Assembly: GCA_038396585.1 (NCBI GenBank) | Contig: CP121691.1 | Location: 620,001-684,000, forward strand | Length of the DNA stretch: 64,000 bases | Direction: 5' to 3' | Source of the DNA: Vallitaleaceae bacterium 9-2 | GTDB lineage: Bacteria; Bacillota; Clostridia; Lachnospirales; Vallitaleaceae | In this document: in pieces, positions 51,750 through 60,703 of the stretch | Layout: every line of letters starts with the position of its first letter | Numbering within the stretch: the stretch's first letter is position 1 | The notes under the pieces: model-generated | The model's database searches: none | Told to the model about the DNA's origin: nothing | The model's input: only the letters and a program-made list of their open reading frames with translations | Made by a program: the position numbers and the translations under genes

Positions 51750-53864
51750 ATGGATGAGAGACAGACCTTGGAGTTTACCCTTGGTTTACGGACAACGCTA
51801 ATAGAAGGGCAACTTCTACCAAATTCCCCGTATCATATGGCAACAGAAGTTATCTATCATGGTGCTAAAGGGTCAAAAATCTTATTTGATTCCGATCAGT
51901 ATGTATATGCCATTGCATTGTATTCAAAACGGTTGAATCAAGAATACATGGTTGAATACAAATATCAAAATGAAAGCAATTGGACGACATATACAAAAAA
52001 TCTATCGCCCCAATCGTATGGAACGCGTTCCTTTGTCTTTGATAAGGAATATTACTTTCGAATATGCATTAAACATAAAGAGAGGCGTCGCCTGAACTAT
52101 TTGGATGTTATTCAGGCAACACAGAGTTTGCAGTTTGTATATGTCAAGCCAGCATACCAAGAAAAAAAATACTTTGAGCAAGAATGCATACGTGTGGCTC
52201 AAAGAATAAATCAGCAGACTGGACAGATAAGACGTCCACTGAGTTTAGCTTTGATTACGGATACCCACTATTGTGTTGGCGGAACATGGGAAGACACAGC
52301 ACACAATCTGTTAGCGGTTCACCAAAAAAGTGGGTTTGATGCAGTTGTTCATTTGGGAGACTTGACCGATGGATTGACCTCAGCCAAAGTCACAAGCTAC
52401 TATGCAAGTAAAGTTATCGATGATATGGAACAATGTCAAGTTCCTTTGTATGTTGTCATCGGAAATCATGATACAAATTACTTCCATGGAAATCCAGATA
52501 TATTGAGTGAACAAGAACAGATTGACCTATACTTGAAAAAAATAGAAACGACCAAGCCTTATTATTATGTTGACTTTGAAATGCAACACTTAAGATGCTT
52601 TTTTTTGTCGTCATTTAATGCTTCACAACCTGTTCGCTATGGGTATTTTGAAGAAGAACTTCAGTGGCTACAAGCATCTTTAGAGAGCATGGAAAATGGA
52701 GGGAATATTTTGATTTTTTCCCATGACGCACCGATAGCCCAATTGGATTATTGGAGTGAGTGTATTCGTAATGGGGACAAATTAATAGAAATTCTTGAAC
52801 AATATAATATGCGTGATACCTATCATATTCTTGGACTTTTTTATGGACATACTCACGCAGATTATATCTATGAGGGCTGTAGTTTTCCTATAGTATCTAT
52901 TGCATGTAATAAATGTGAAGCCTTCAATGATAAAAAACCAGAAGGGGTGCATGTTCCCAAGCGCATGATGAACCATGTATCTCAAGACTTATGGGAGACG
53001 ATGATTGTAGATGTTGATCAAAAAAAGTTGCATCTAGTTCGTTTTGGAGCTGGAGAAAGCCGAATGATTGATTGTGTCAAGAAAAAAGTCTACAAGCAGA
53101 CGCTAGGAGAAGAAAAACTACAAAAAAATCAATACCATCAAACAAAAATATGGGCGCATCGAGGGCTTATGTCCTATGCACCGGAAAATACAATGCCGGC
53201 TTTTGAATTGGCCTATGAGCACGGCGCTGATGGGATAGAACTAGACGTTCAATTGACAAAAGATGGTGAGATTGTTATTATTCATGATGAGACGATTGAC
53301 CGCGTAAGTAATGGAAGTGGATACGTTAAGGACTATACGCTTAATGCGTTGAAAAAGTTTAATTTCAATCAACGATTTCCAGAATATGGAAAGGTGTCGA
53401 TTTTGACCCTTGAGCAGGTATATGCATTTATAAAAAACACACGCATGTATATAAATGTAGAATTAAAGAACAATCACATCCCATACCAGGGCTTAGAAGA
53501 AAAAGTTATCCAACTAACTCAGGCAATGGGAATGCAAGAGCGTGTACTTTATTCGTCGTTCAATCATCAATCGATGAATAAAATAAAAGCACTGGATAAA
53601 AAAGCGAAGGTAGCCTATTTATATACAAAAGATATTATTCCGGCATGTGACTTTAATGAAGAGCAAAGTGAAATAATCCTACATGTATTGCCGATGCATT
53701 TAAAGCATCACGGATTCTTAGAAGCTTGTCATAAGAGTAAGATTAAAGTGCAGGTGTGGAATATTAATACAGAAGATGATCTTCGCTGGGTTAAAACATT
53801 AGGTGTTGAAGGGGTCATTACAAATAGTGTGATACGGGCAACGACTATTTTTAATCAAAGTTAA
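51750..53864 (+). CDS. Metallophosphoesterase-glycerophosphodiester phosphodiesterase fusion
   Basis: A 704-residue two-domain enzyme without a signal peptide. The N-terminal ~150 residues are beta-rich and unassigned. A calcineurin-like phosphoesterase domain (about 165-440) has DTH (171-173), GDLTDG (203-208), GNHD (238-241), HDAP (325-328) and GHTH (366-369), all metal-binding. A GDPD domain (about 465-704) has HRG (470-472), ELDVQLTKDG (497-506), HDE (512-514) and a closing TEDDLRWVKTLGVEGVITN. Predicted activity: hydrolysis of glycerophosphodiesters followed by dephosphorylation, or recycling of a phosphodiester group. Its place among glycan genes implies a link to phosphodiester decoration. 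Confidence 0.85.
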   Translation: MDERQTLEFTLGLRTTLIEGQLLPNSPYHMATEVIYHGAKGSKILFDSDQYVYAIALYSKRLNQEYMVEYKYQNESNWTTYTKNLSPQSYGTRSFVFDKEYYFRICIKHKERRRLNYLDVIQATQSLQFVYVKPAYQEKKYFEQECIRVAQRINQQTGQIRRPLSLALITDTHYCVGGTWEDTAHNLLAVHQKSGFDAVVHLGDLTDGLTSAKVTSYYASKVIDDMEQCQVPLYVVIGNHDTNYFHGNPDILSEQEQIDLYLKKIETTKPYYYVDFEMQHLRCFFLSSFNASQPVRYGYFEEELQWLQASLESMENGGNILIFSHDAPIAQLDYWSECIRNGDKLIEILEQYNMRDTYHILGLFYGHTHADYIYEGCSFPIVSIACNKCEAFNDKKPEGVHVPKRMMNHVSQDLWETMIVDVDQKKLHLVRFGAGESRMIDCVKKKVYKQTLGEEKLQKNQYHQTKIWAHRGLMSYAPENTMPAFELAYEHGADGIELDVQLTKDGEIVIIHDETIDRVSNGSGYVKDYTLNALKKFNFNQRFPEYGKVSILTLEQVYAFIKNTRMYINVELKNNHIPYQGLEEKVIQLTQAMGMQERVLYSSFNHQSMNKIKALDKKAKVAYLYTKDIIPACDFNEEQSEIILHVLPMHLKHHGFLEACHKSKIKVQVWNINTEDDLRWVKTLGVEGVITNSVIRATTIFNQS

Positions 53865-53880
53865 AAGAAAGGAATAGAGG

Positions 53881-55233
53881 ATGAAAAAAGTAATTACATA
53901 TGGTTCGTTTGATCTATTCCACGAAGGGCATTATAATCTTTTAAAACGAGCTAAAGAGTTGGGCGATTATTTGATTGTGGGGATTACAACAGAATACTAT
54001 GATATGCAGCGCGGTAAAATGAATGTTATCGATTCCTTGCTTGATCGGATTGAAAATGTCAAGAATTCAGGATTTGCAGATGAAATCATTATTGAAGATC
54101 ATGACGGACAAAAACTTGAAGACATCATTAAATATAAAATAGATATCTTTACCGTTGGTTCTGACTGGATTGGAACATTTGATTTTTTGAGAGAATATTG
54201 TGAAGTTATTTATTTGGAGCGAACGAAATATGTATCAAGTACTATGTTAAGAGATTCACGTTTTCCAATTATCAAGTTGGGGATGATTGGAACGGGAAGA
54301 ATTGCAAAGCGTTTTCCCGATGAGTTAAAATATGTTAGTGGTATTAATTTGAACGCTGTGTATAATCCAAATTTGAACAGTGCCAAAGCCTATAAGAAAA
54401 TGTTTGAACTCGATTTGGCAACGGATCAGTTAGAGGAATTTTATGAAAATGTTGATGCGGTTAATATAGCATCTCCCCATGAAACACACTATACATATAT
54501 TCTTGATGCATTAAACCATGGTAAGCATGTCCTATGTGAAAAACCATTGTGTTTATCTTCACAGCAGGCCATTAACGCCTATGCCTTGGCTAAAGAGAAG
54601 AATTTGGTCTTGATGGAAGGTATAAAAACGGCTTATGCGCCTGGATTTGTACAGCTTATTGGTGTTGCCAGAAGTGGTATTATTGGAAATATTCGTGATG
54701 TTGAAGCCTGCTTTACCAAACTAGTGCCGACAGATTGTCGTGAACTGACAGATCAAAAATATGGTGGATCATTTACAGAATTAGCATCATATACCTTGTT
54801 GCCGATTATTAAACTGATGGGCTGCAATTATGAGAATGTACATTTTGAGAGTTTGAAGTCGGAAAATGGACTGGATATATACACAAAAGCTTATTTTTAT
54901 TATAAAAATGCGTTGGCTACATCTAAAACCGGATTAGGCATTAAGTCCGAAGGGCAGTTGCTAATATCGGGGACCAAAGGATATATTTTAGTCAAATCGC
55001 CATGGTGGTTAACAAAAGGGTTTGAAATATGCTTTGAAGATACATCCCAAAATGAATACATCAAGACAAAATTTTTAGGTGATGGCTTACGCTACGAAAT
55101 TAGCGATTTAGTGAAGCGGATTAATGGACGCTCTAAGCACATAAAGGATCGGTTGACACAAGAAGAATCCATTGCAATGGCAACATTGATGGAAAAGTTT
55201 TTAGAACATCGTAGCTTGGAGGATATAGAATGA
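53881..55233 (+). CDS. Cytidylyltransferase (TagD-like)-Gfo/Idh/MocA oxidoreductase fusion
   Basis: A 450-residue bifunctional protein. Residues 1-125 form a glycerol-3-phosphate cytidylyltransferase-like fold with GSFDLFHEGH (8-17, HxGH type) and RTKYVSSTMLR (114-124, equivalent to RTxGISTT). Residues about 130-445 form a Gfo/Idh/MocA dehydrogenase: Rossmann GMIGTGRIAKRF (134-145), ASPHETHY and EKPLC (220-224). Joined enzymes of this kind could couple reduction of a sugar phosphate to CDP activation, as in the CDP-ribitol synthase Bcs1, which joins a cytidylyltransferase to a different reductase type. The product here is unknown. It overlaps the licD gene by 4 bases. Confidence 0.85.
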   Translation: MKKVITYGSFDLFHEGHYNLLKRAKELGDYLIVGITTEYYDMQRGKMNVIDSLLDRIENVKNSGFADEIIIEDHDGQKLEDIIKYKIDIFTVGSDWIGTFDFLREYCEVIYLERTKYVSSTMLRDSRFPIIKLGMIGTGRIAKRFPDELKYVSGINLNAVYNPNLNSAKAYKKMFELDLATDQLEEFYENVDAVNIASPHETHYTYILDALNHGKHVLCEKPLCLSSQQAINAYALAKEKNLVLMEGIKTAYAPGFVQLIGVARSGIIGNIRDVEACFTKLVPTDCRELTDQKYGGSFTELASYTLLPIIKLMGCNYENVHFESLKSENGLDIYTKAYFYYKNALATSKTGLGIKSEGQLLISGTKGYILVKSPWWLTKGFEICFEDTSQNEYIKTKFLGDGLRYEISDLVKRINGRSKHIKDRLTQEESIAMATLMEKFLEHRSLEDIE

Positions 55234-56036
55234 TTGAATTGACACAAGAACAATTAAAGAAACTTCAGCAGATAGAATTAGAGATGCTTCTTGAAGTGGA
55301 TCGTATATGTAAAAAACATTCAATAAAATATACAATGATTGCCGGAACGATGTTAGGAGCCGTTCGCCATGGAGGTTTTATACCTTGGGATGACGACGCT
55401 GACATCGGTATGTTGCGTGAAGAATATGAACGCTTTAGAGAAATATGCAAAACAGAATTAAACACAAACTACTATTATTTTCAAGATTATAGAAATACTA
55501 AAGGCTATCGATGGGGCTATGGTAAAATTCGAAGAAAAGATACTGTGTTTATGCGAGACGGACAAGAACACATGCCCTATGAGCAAGGTGTGTTTATTGA
55601 TATATTTCCCATGGATAATATACCGGACAAATATTGGGTTCGATGGATTCATGATAAGTTATGCTTTTCTATACGCAAGATACTTTGGTCAGAGGTTGGA
55701 AAGAAAACGGATAAAAAATGGTTGAATCGAATGGTTTTTAAGGGATTAAATCGGATTCCTGAACAATCTATTAAGAAGGCTTTATATGCGTTTGAGAAAA
55801 AGAGTAATGCTAAAAAGACAAAATATGTTCGGATGCTTATGTTTCCTTCTCCGAATAAAGTCTATGGATATAAGCGTGAATGGTATCAACAGTTAGCAGC
55901 ATATAATTTTGAAGGACACAAATTATATGGCATAAAAGAGGCGGATGCCTATCTCACATTTACATATGGAGACTATATGCAACAACCACCCGTTAAGGAC
56001 CGAAAAATACATCCGGTATCAGAAATACAATTGTAG
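55230..56036 (+). CDS. LicD family phosphotransferase
   Basis: A 268-residue LicD-type enzyme of the nucleotidyltransferase fold, which transfers phosphocholine or similar phospho-alcohols from a CDP donor to glycans. The signature TMLGAVRHGGFIPWDDDADIG (40-60) is intact, with DDDAD (54-58) as the metal site, and the Tyr/Trp-rich middle (YYYFQDYRNTKGYRWGYGKI) is typical. It follows the CDP-forming fusion by a 4-base overlap and precedes another activating enzyme, so the donor is probably made by its neighbours. Choline is not certain: glycerol, ethanolamine or an amino-acid derivative are possible. Confidence 0.9.
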   Translation: MIELTQEQLKKLQQIELEMLLEVDRICKKHSIKYTMIAGTMLGAVRHGGFIPWDDDADIGMLREEYERFREICKTELNTNYYYFQDYRNTKGYRWGYGKIRRKDTVFMRDGQEHMPYEQGVFIDIFPMDNIPDKYWVRWIHDKLCFSIRKILWSEVGKKTDKKWLNRMVFKGLNRIPEQSIKKALYAFEKKSNAKKTKYVRMLMFPSPNKVYGYKREWYQQLAAYNFEGHKLYGIKEADAYLTFTYGDYMQQPPVKDRKIHPVSEIQL

Positions 56037-56047
56037 GAGGAACGAGA

Positions 56048-57880
56048 ATGCAAGCAATGATGTTAGCCGCTGGATTTGGCCGGCGTATGGGAAAACACAC
56101 CCAAGATCAAACCAAGTGTATGATGGAGGTCGGTGATAAAAAAATTGTTGATCGTATTATTGATTCGCTACGACTAGCAGGGATATATAAGTTTATCATT
56201 GTGCTTGGATACCAAGGAAAATCTCTAAAAGAATATTTGCAAACAACTTATACAGATATAGAATTTGTTTTTATTGAAAATATAGATTATGCGCATACGA
56301 ATAATATATACTCACTTCATCTAGCTAGTGAAGAGTTGAAAAAGGATGATACGATTTTATTAGAGTCTGATTTAGTATTTGATAAGAATGTTATTAAAGA
56401 TATGGTCGAACAACCGGAGTCGGATTTAGTTGCTGTTGCAAAATATGAGCATTGGATGGATGGAACAGTGACACGAATTGATGCAGAATGTAATATTGTA
56501 GAATTTATTGAAAAGAAAGATTTTCAGTTCGATGTTGCAGACGGTTATTATAAAACAGTCAATATATATAAATTCTCGAAAGAATTCGTAAGTCAGCAAT
56601 ATCTTCCCTTTTTATCGACCTACATTCTAGCCTATGGAAAAAATCAATACTATGAATCAGTATTAAGAATTATAGCACATGTTAAACGTACAAAACTCAA
56701 AGCCTTTTTACTTGACGATGTGCGCTGGTATGAAATTGACGATCCACAAGACTTAGCTGTTGCTAATGCGCTATTTGGAAAAGAAGGACAGGAATTTGAG
56801 GCTTATGATCATCGATATGGTGGATTTTGGAGATTCCCAAAACTAATTGATTTTTGCTATTTGGTTAATCCGTATTTTCCAACCAATAAAATGAATGATC
56901 AAATAAAATATTTTTTTGATACGCTTATTCGAACATACCCTTCAGGACTAAATATTCAAAATGCACTTGCAGCCAAAATTTTTGGCGTGGATGAAGACAC
57001 CATTATTGTAGGTAATGGGGCTGCTGAGTTAATTAATTATCTGGGACAAGAGGCGAAAGGAACCGTCGCATTATGTACACCTGTTTTCCATGAATATATA
57101 CGATGCTTTAAACATTGTAAAGTTCATGCGCTGCTTACCCACGAAAATAATTTTAAAATGGACAAGCAAAAAATCATGGAAGCCATTCCAAAGACAGATT
57201 ATTTGGTGATTGTAAATCCAGATAATCCGACAGGAAGTTTTTTACATCAGCAAGATCTACTTGAAATCGTTGAAGCGTGTCAAAAACAGGGCGTAGTATG
57301 TATTGTGGATGAATCGTTTGTCGATTTTGCAGAAGAAGAGATAAAGTATACGCTTATTGATGATAAGATTATTCAACGTTACTCGAACTTAATTGTTATC
57401 AAAAGTATCTCAAAATCTTATGGTGTACCTGGATTAAGACTGGGAGTTCTTTTAACATCAAACCAAGCGGTATTAAATAGTATCAAAGAGGAATTATCAA
57501 TTTGGAATATTAACTCATTTGCAGAATACTTTATGCAAATCATGGATTTATATCAAACAGAATATGTACATTCATGTACCCAAATCAGTTGCTTAAGAAA
57601 AATGTTTGCTACTCAGCTTGAAACGATTGATTACATTGAGACGTTCCCATCACAGGCCAATTATATCATGTGTAGATTAAGTGAAGGTGTTATTGCAAAA
57701 GAGCTTGCCAATTACCTGGTTAAAGAAAAATCGATTCTTATTAAAGACTTATCAGGGAAAGAAGGGATAACTGGGAATCAGTATATTCGCCTTGCAGTAA
57801 GAGAAGAAGTGGATAACCAGAAACTTATTGATGCATTAAGAAGCTATAAAAATGTAAATGAGGAAAAAAATGATAAATAG
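56048..57880 (+). CDS. Nucleotidyltransferase-PLP aminotransferase/decarboxylase fusion
   Basis: A 610-residue bifunctional enzyme. Residues 1-245 form a LicC/RmlA-type nucleotidyltransferase: MLAAGFGRRM (5-14), K23 in TKCMMEVGDK, and ESD (106-108). Residues about 260-605 are a fold-type I PLP enzyme close to HisC/CobD: NPDNPTG (390-396), DESFVDF (421-427), and Lys456 in SISKSYGVPGLRLG. CobD decarboxylates threonine phosphate and HisC transaminates, so the pair could turn a phospho-amino acid into a CDP-activated amino alcohol, or make a CDP-amino compound. AGGAGGA precedes the ATG. It overlaps the next gene by 11 bases. Confidence 0.87.
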   Translation: MQAMMLAAGFGRRMGKHTQDQTKCMMEVGDKKIVDRIIDSLRLAGIYKFIIVLGYQGKSLKEYLQTTYTDIEFVFIENIDYAHTNNIYSLHLASEELKKDDTILLESDLVFDKNVIKDMVEQPESDLVAVAKYEHWMDGTVTRIDAECNIVEFIEKKDFQFDVADGYYKTVNIYKFSKEFVSQQYLPFLSTYILAYGKNQYYESVLRIIAHVKRTKLKAFLLDDVRWYEIDDPQDLAVANALFGKEGQEFEAYDHRYGGFWRFPKLIDFCYLVNPYFPTNKMNDQIKYFFDTLIRTYPSGLNIQNALAAKIFGVDEDTIIVGNGAAELINYLGQEAKGTVALCTPVFHEYIRCFKHCKVHALLTHENNFKMDKQKIMEAIPKTDYLVIVNPDNPTGSFLHQQDLLEIVEACQKQGVVCIVDESFVDFAEEEIKYTLIDDKIIQRYSNLIVIKSISKSYGVPGLRLGVLLTSNQAVLNSIKEELSIWNINSFAEYFMQIMDLYQTEYVHSCTQISCLRKMFATQLETIDYIETFPSQANYIMCRLSEGVIAKELANYLVKEKSILIKDLSGKEGITGNQYIRLAVREEVDNQKLIDALRSYKNVNEEKNDK

Positions 57881-58661
57881 AATTGTAGATAATGAATTTG
57901 ATCAACTCTTACAACACCTTGGCCAAAATTATTCCAATTGCTTTTATATTTACATTGATGCCATTACATATGGAAATACAGATCCGAATGTTTCTTTTTA
58001 TAGGATAGGCGATGAATTTAAATGTGTGATAATGAAATATTATGATAGTATTCAAATTGCAGGTGAAGTGCATTCAGAGGATGAGGCAAACTTACTATCC
58101 TTTTTAAAGAATGAAGATGTCAAGATGATTACGGGAACGAAGAATACCCTTACGATGCTTCACAATAAAATGATGAATAATGGCACACATGAATATGTAG
58201 AAGGTATGAATTATCAATATGAAAGTTATCGTATTGCAAAATCACCGGTGAAGATAGAACGGGCCACAAAAGCAGATGCAAGAGCAATAGCGGAGTTGAT
58301 TCTTTCAGACCAAACCTTTAAGAACAATTATGAAATCAAAACATTAGAACAACAGTTATCGGAGCGGATTGCGTCAGCTAAAGGACGAAGTTATGTAATC
58401 AAAGATGCACAGAAAGTCATCGCGCATATTGCTACATATGCAGAAAGTGAATATGTAGCCGTAACCAGTGGAATGATTGTCGATAAAGCATATGTCAATA
58501 AAGGATATAGCTTTTACCTAGAGAGCTATATTGTCAATGACTTATTGGGCGAAGGGAAAAAGGTATTTACACAAGTTTTTGATAAAAAACGTGCAAAACT
58601 TTTAGAAAGTTTAGGTGCAACGTACTGTGGAGATTATGCAAAACTAACAAGGGTGAATTAA
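57870..58661 (+). CDS. GNAT family acetyltransferase-like protein
   Basis: A 263-residue protein. The C-terminal ~130 residues (about 130-260) resemble a GNAT acyltransferase, beginning IERATKADARAIAELIL and with YVNKGYSFYLESYIV in the place of the acyl-CoA pyrophosphate loop, although the Q/RxxGxG/A signature is degenerate. The N-terminal half is unassigned. ATG 57870 lies 6 bases after GAGG inside the end of the preceding gene. It might transfer an acetyl or glyceryl group onto an aminosugar of the glycan; the next gene makes glyceryl-ACP. Confidence 0.72.
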   Translation: MINRIVDNEFDQLLQHLGQNYSNCFYIYIDAITYGNTDPNVSFYRIGDEFKCVIMKYYDSIQIAGEVHSEDEANLLSFLKNEDVKMITGTKNTLTMLHNKMMNNGTHEYVEGMNYQYESYRIAKSPVKIERATKADARAIAELILSDQTFKNNYEIKTLEQQLSERIASAKGRSYVIKDAQKVIAHIATYAESEYVAVTSGMIVDKAYVNKGYSFYLESYIVNDLLGEGKKVFTQVFDKKRAKLLESLGATYCGDYAKLTRVN

Positions 58662-58662
58662 T

Positions 58663-60441
58663 ATGAAAAGTTTGAACTATCCGTTTGACAGCCAATATTT
58701 AATCAAGCATAAGACAAAAATCCGACAAGAACTTATATGTGAAAATAAAACATATACCTTCATTAAGGTTGCGGTTTTAGCTGGGAGTACCGTTAACCAC
58801 ATTGTGGATTTCATTGAATTATTTTTACTTGATTGTGGATTAAAGCCTGAATTTTACATATCAGGTTTTAATCAATACTATGAAGAAGTTATGTTTGAGA
58901 GTCAACGACTAGAACAATTTAAGCCGGATATTGTCTTTATACATACTTCTTCACGAAATATCCTTTCAAAACCTACAATAAAGGATACAAAAGAACATAT
59001 AGAAGAAAAACTAGATATGGAGTTTGAGCGATACACGGCAATGTGGACGAAACTAAAAGAAATGTTTAATTGTATAATTATTCAGAATAACTTTGAACGT
59101 CCAATGTATCAAATAATGGGCAATAGTGATATATCCAACATCCATGGTGAGTCAAATTTTATTTATAGGTTAAATGGATTGATGTATAAATATAGTCAAG
59201 ATAATGGGCATTTCTATATACATGATGTTGACGGACTTTCTGCAAGATATGGATTGGAACGTTGGCAAGAACCTAAATATTGGTATTACTATAAATATGC
59301 ATTAAATATTAATGCAATTCCGGAATTTTGTTATAGTTTAGTTTCAATCATAAAATCTCTTTACGGAAAAAATAAGCGAGGCATCATTCTTGATGCAGAT
59401 AATACGCTGTGGAAAGGCATTGTGGGAGAAGATGGTGCGAATAACCTTAAGATGAGTACAGATACAGGAATTGGCTATAGTTTTTATGAGTGGCAGCATT
59501 ATTTGAAAAAATTATCCCAATATGGAATCGTCTTATCCGTGGCATCAAAAAACAATGAATGCGATTTTTTTGAGGGATTGGCAAATACATCAAATGCACT
59601 AGAAGCCAAAGACTTTGAGTGCATCTACGCCAATTGGAATCGAAAAGATGAAAACATTGAAAAGATCGCTCAAGAGCTTCAATTAGGCAAGGAACACTTT
59701 TTATTTGTAGATGATAATCCTACAGAGAGAGCTCTTGTCATGCACACAGATGTAACTGTGATTGATGGGAATAAGCCGGAAGAGTTTATTAAGTATATCA
59801 ATAATGGGCATTACTTTGAAGTGACCCAGCTGACCAAAGAAGATGTAGTTCGCAAACAGTCCTATAAGGCGAATGCCGATCGTCAAAAGCAGCAGCGACA
59901 ACATATTCACTATCACGATTTCCTTCGGGATTTGGAACTGACACTCAACATCCAAACTTTTGATGGAACCAATATAGATAGAATTGTCCAATTACTTAAT
60001 AAAAGTAATCAATTTAATTTGTTAACTCAACGCTACACGCAACAAGAATTTATACTCCATGTTCAAGAGAATAATCGAAGGTGCTATTTTGGCGAGCTAA
60101 AAGATCGGTTCGGAGATTATGGTCTTATAGTTATCATTATGGTATCTGTTGATAAGCGCATACTGTATGTTGAAGATTTTGTGATGAGTTGCCGTGCCAT
60201 TAAGAAAAATGTGGAGTTTGCTATAATGGATTATATCTATCAAGTTGCTAAAGAAAAAGGTTGTAAAAAAATTGTTGGAACTTATATACCCACGGCAAGA
60301 AATGCTTTGGTAAAAGATATATATAAGAGCATGGGCTTTGCATCAAAGGATTTAAATAGTGGACCAATAACATGGGAAATTGAAGTGTCAAAATATAAGA
60401 ACATGAATCAAACAGTTCAGACAATAGTGAAAGGGCAATAA
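58663..60441 (+). CDS. FkbH-type HAD protein (glyceryl-ACP synthase-like)
   Basis: A 592-residue protein of the FkbH family, which dephosphorylates 1,3-bisphosphoglycerate and loads a glyceryl group on an acyl carrier protein. The N-terminal ~230 residues match the family's conserved first domain (FIHTSSRNI near 92-100). The HAD core has DADNTLWKG (244-252), with Asp244 and Asp246 as nucleophile and acid, the Ser/Thr-type SVASKNNE, and FVDDNPTERALV near 350. A C-terminal GNAT-like part (about 430-580) transfers the group. An ACP gene begins at its stop codon (TAATG). Confidence 0.88.
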   Translation: MKSLNYPFDSQYLIKHKTKIRQELICENKTYTFIKVAVLAGSTVNHIVDFIELFLLDCGLKPEFYISGFNQYYEEVMFESQRLEQFKPDIVFIHTSSRNILSKPTIKDTKEHIEEKLDMEFERYTAMWTKLKEMFNCIIIQNNFERPMYQIMGNSDISNIHGESNFIYRLNGLMYKYSQDNGHFYIHDVDGLSARYGLERWQEPKYWYYYKYALNINAIPEFCYSLVSIIKSLYGKNKRGIILDADNTLWKGIVGEDGANNLKMSTDTGIGYSFYEWQHYLKKLSQYGIVLSVASKNNECDFFEGLANTSNALEAKDFECIYANWNRKDENIEKIAQELQLGKEHFLFVDDNPTERALVMHTDVTVIDGNKPEEFIKYINNGHYFEVTQLTKEDVVRKQSYKANADRQKQQRQHIHYHDFLRDLELTLNIQTFDGTNIDRIVQLLNKSNQFNLLTQRYTQQEFILHVQENNRRCYFGELKDRFGDYGLIVIIMVSVDKRILYVEDFVMSCRAIKKNVEFAIMDYIYQVAKEKGCKKIVGTYIPTARNALVKDIYKSMGFASKDLNSGPITWEIEVSKYKNMNQTVQTIVKGQ

Positions 60442-60668
60442 TGATGAATATAGTAGAAAAATTAAATGACATTATCAACTCAATCCTTGAGACCAATATA
60501 GTCATCAATAATCAAACAAAGTTTAGTGATCTACCTGAATGGGACAGCGTTGTTCAGATGACCTTTTTAGTGACCGTAGAAAATGAATTCAATATAAGCA
60601 TCGATATTGGTGAAGCATTAGAAGCAGAGACAATAGGAGAGTTTTCGAGATGCATCATGAAAGAATAG
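60441..60668 (+). CDS. Acyl carrier protein
   Basis: A 75-residue ACP. Ser36 in EWDSVVQM is the phosphopantetheine attachment site (DSx motif). The rest is the acidic four-helix form, ending EAETIGEFSRCIMKE. The ATG overlaps the FkbH stop (TAATG); the second ATG 3 bases on is an alternative. It is encoded only with FkbH, so it is probably the dedicated glyceryl carrier rather than the fatty-acid ACP. Confidence 0.87.
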   Translation: MMNIVEKLNDIINSILETNIVINNQTKFSDLPEWDSVVQMTFLVTVENEFNISIDIGEALEAETIGEFSRCIMKE

Positions 60669-60703
60669 TAATTAACCAAAAAGTGTCTTAATAGGAGAAT
60701 ATT

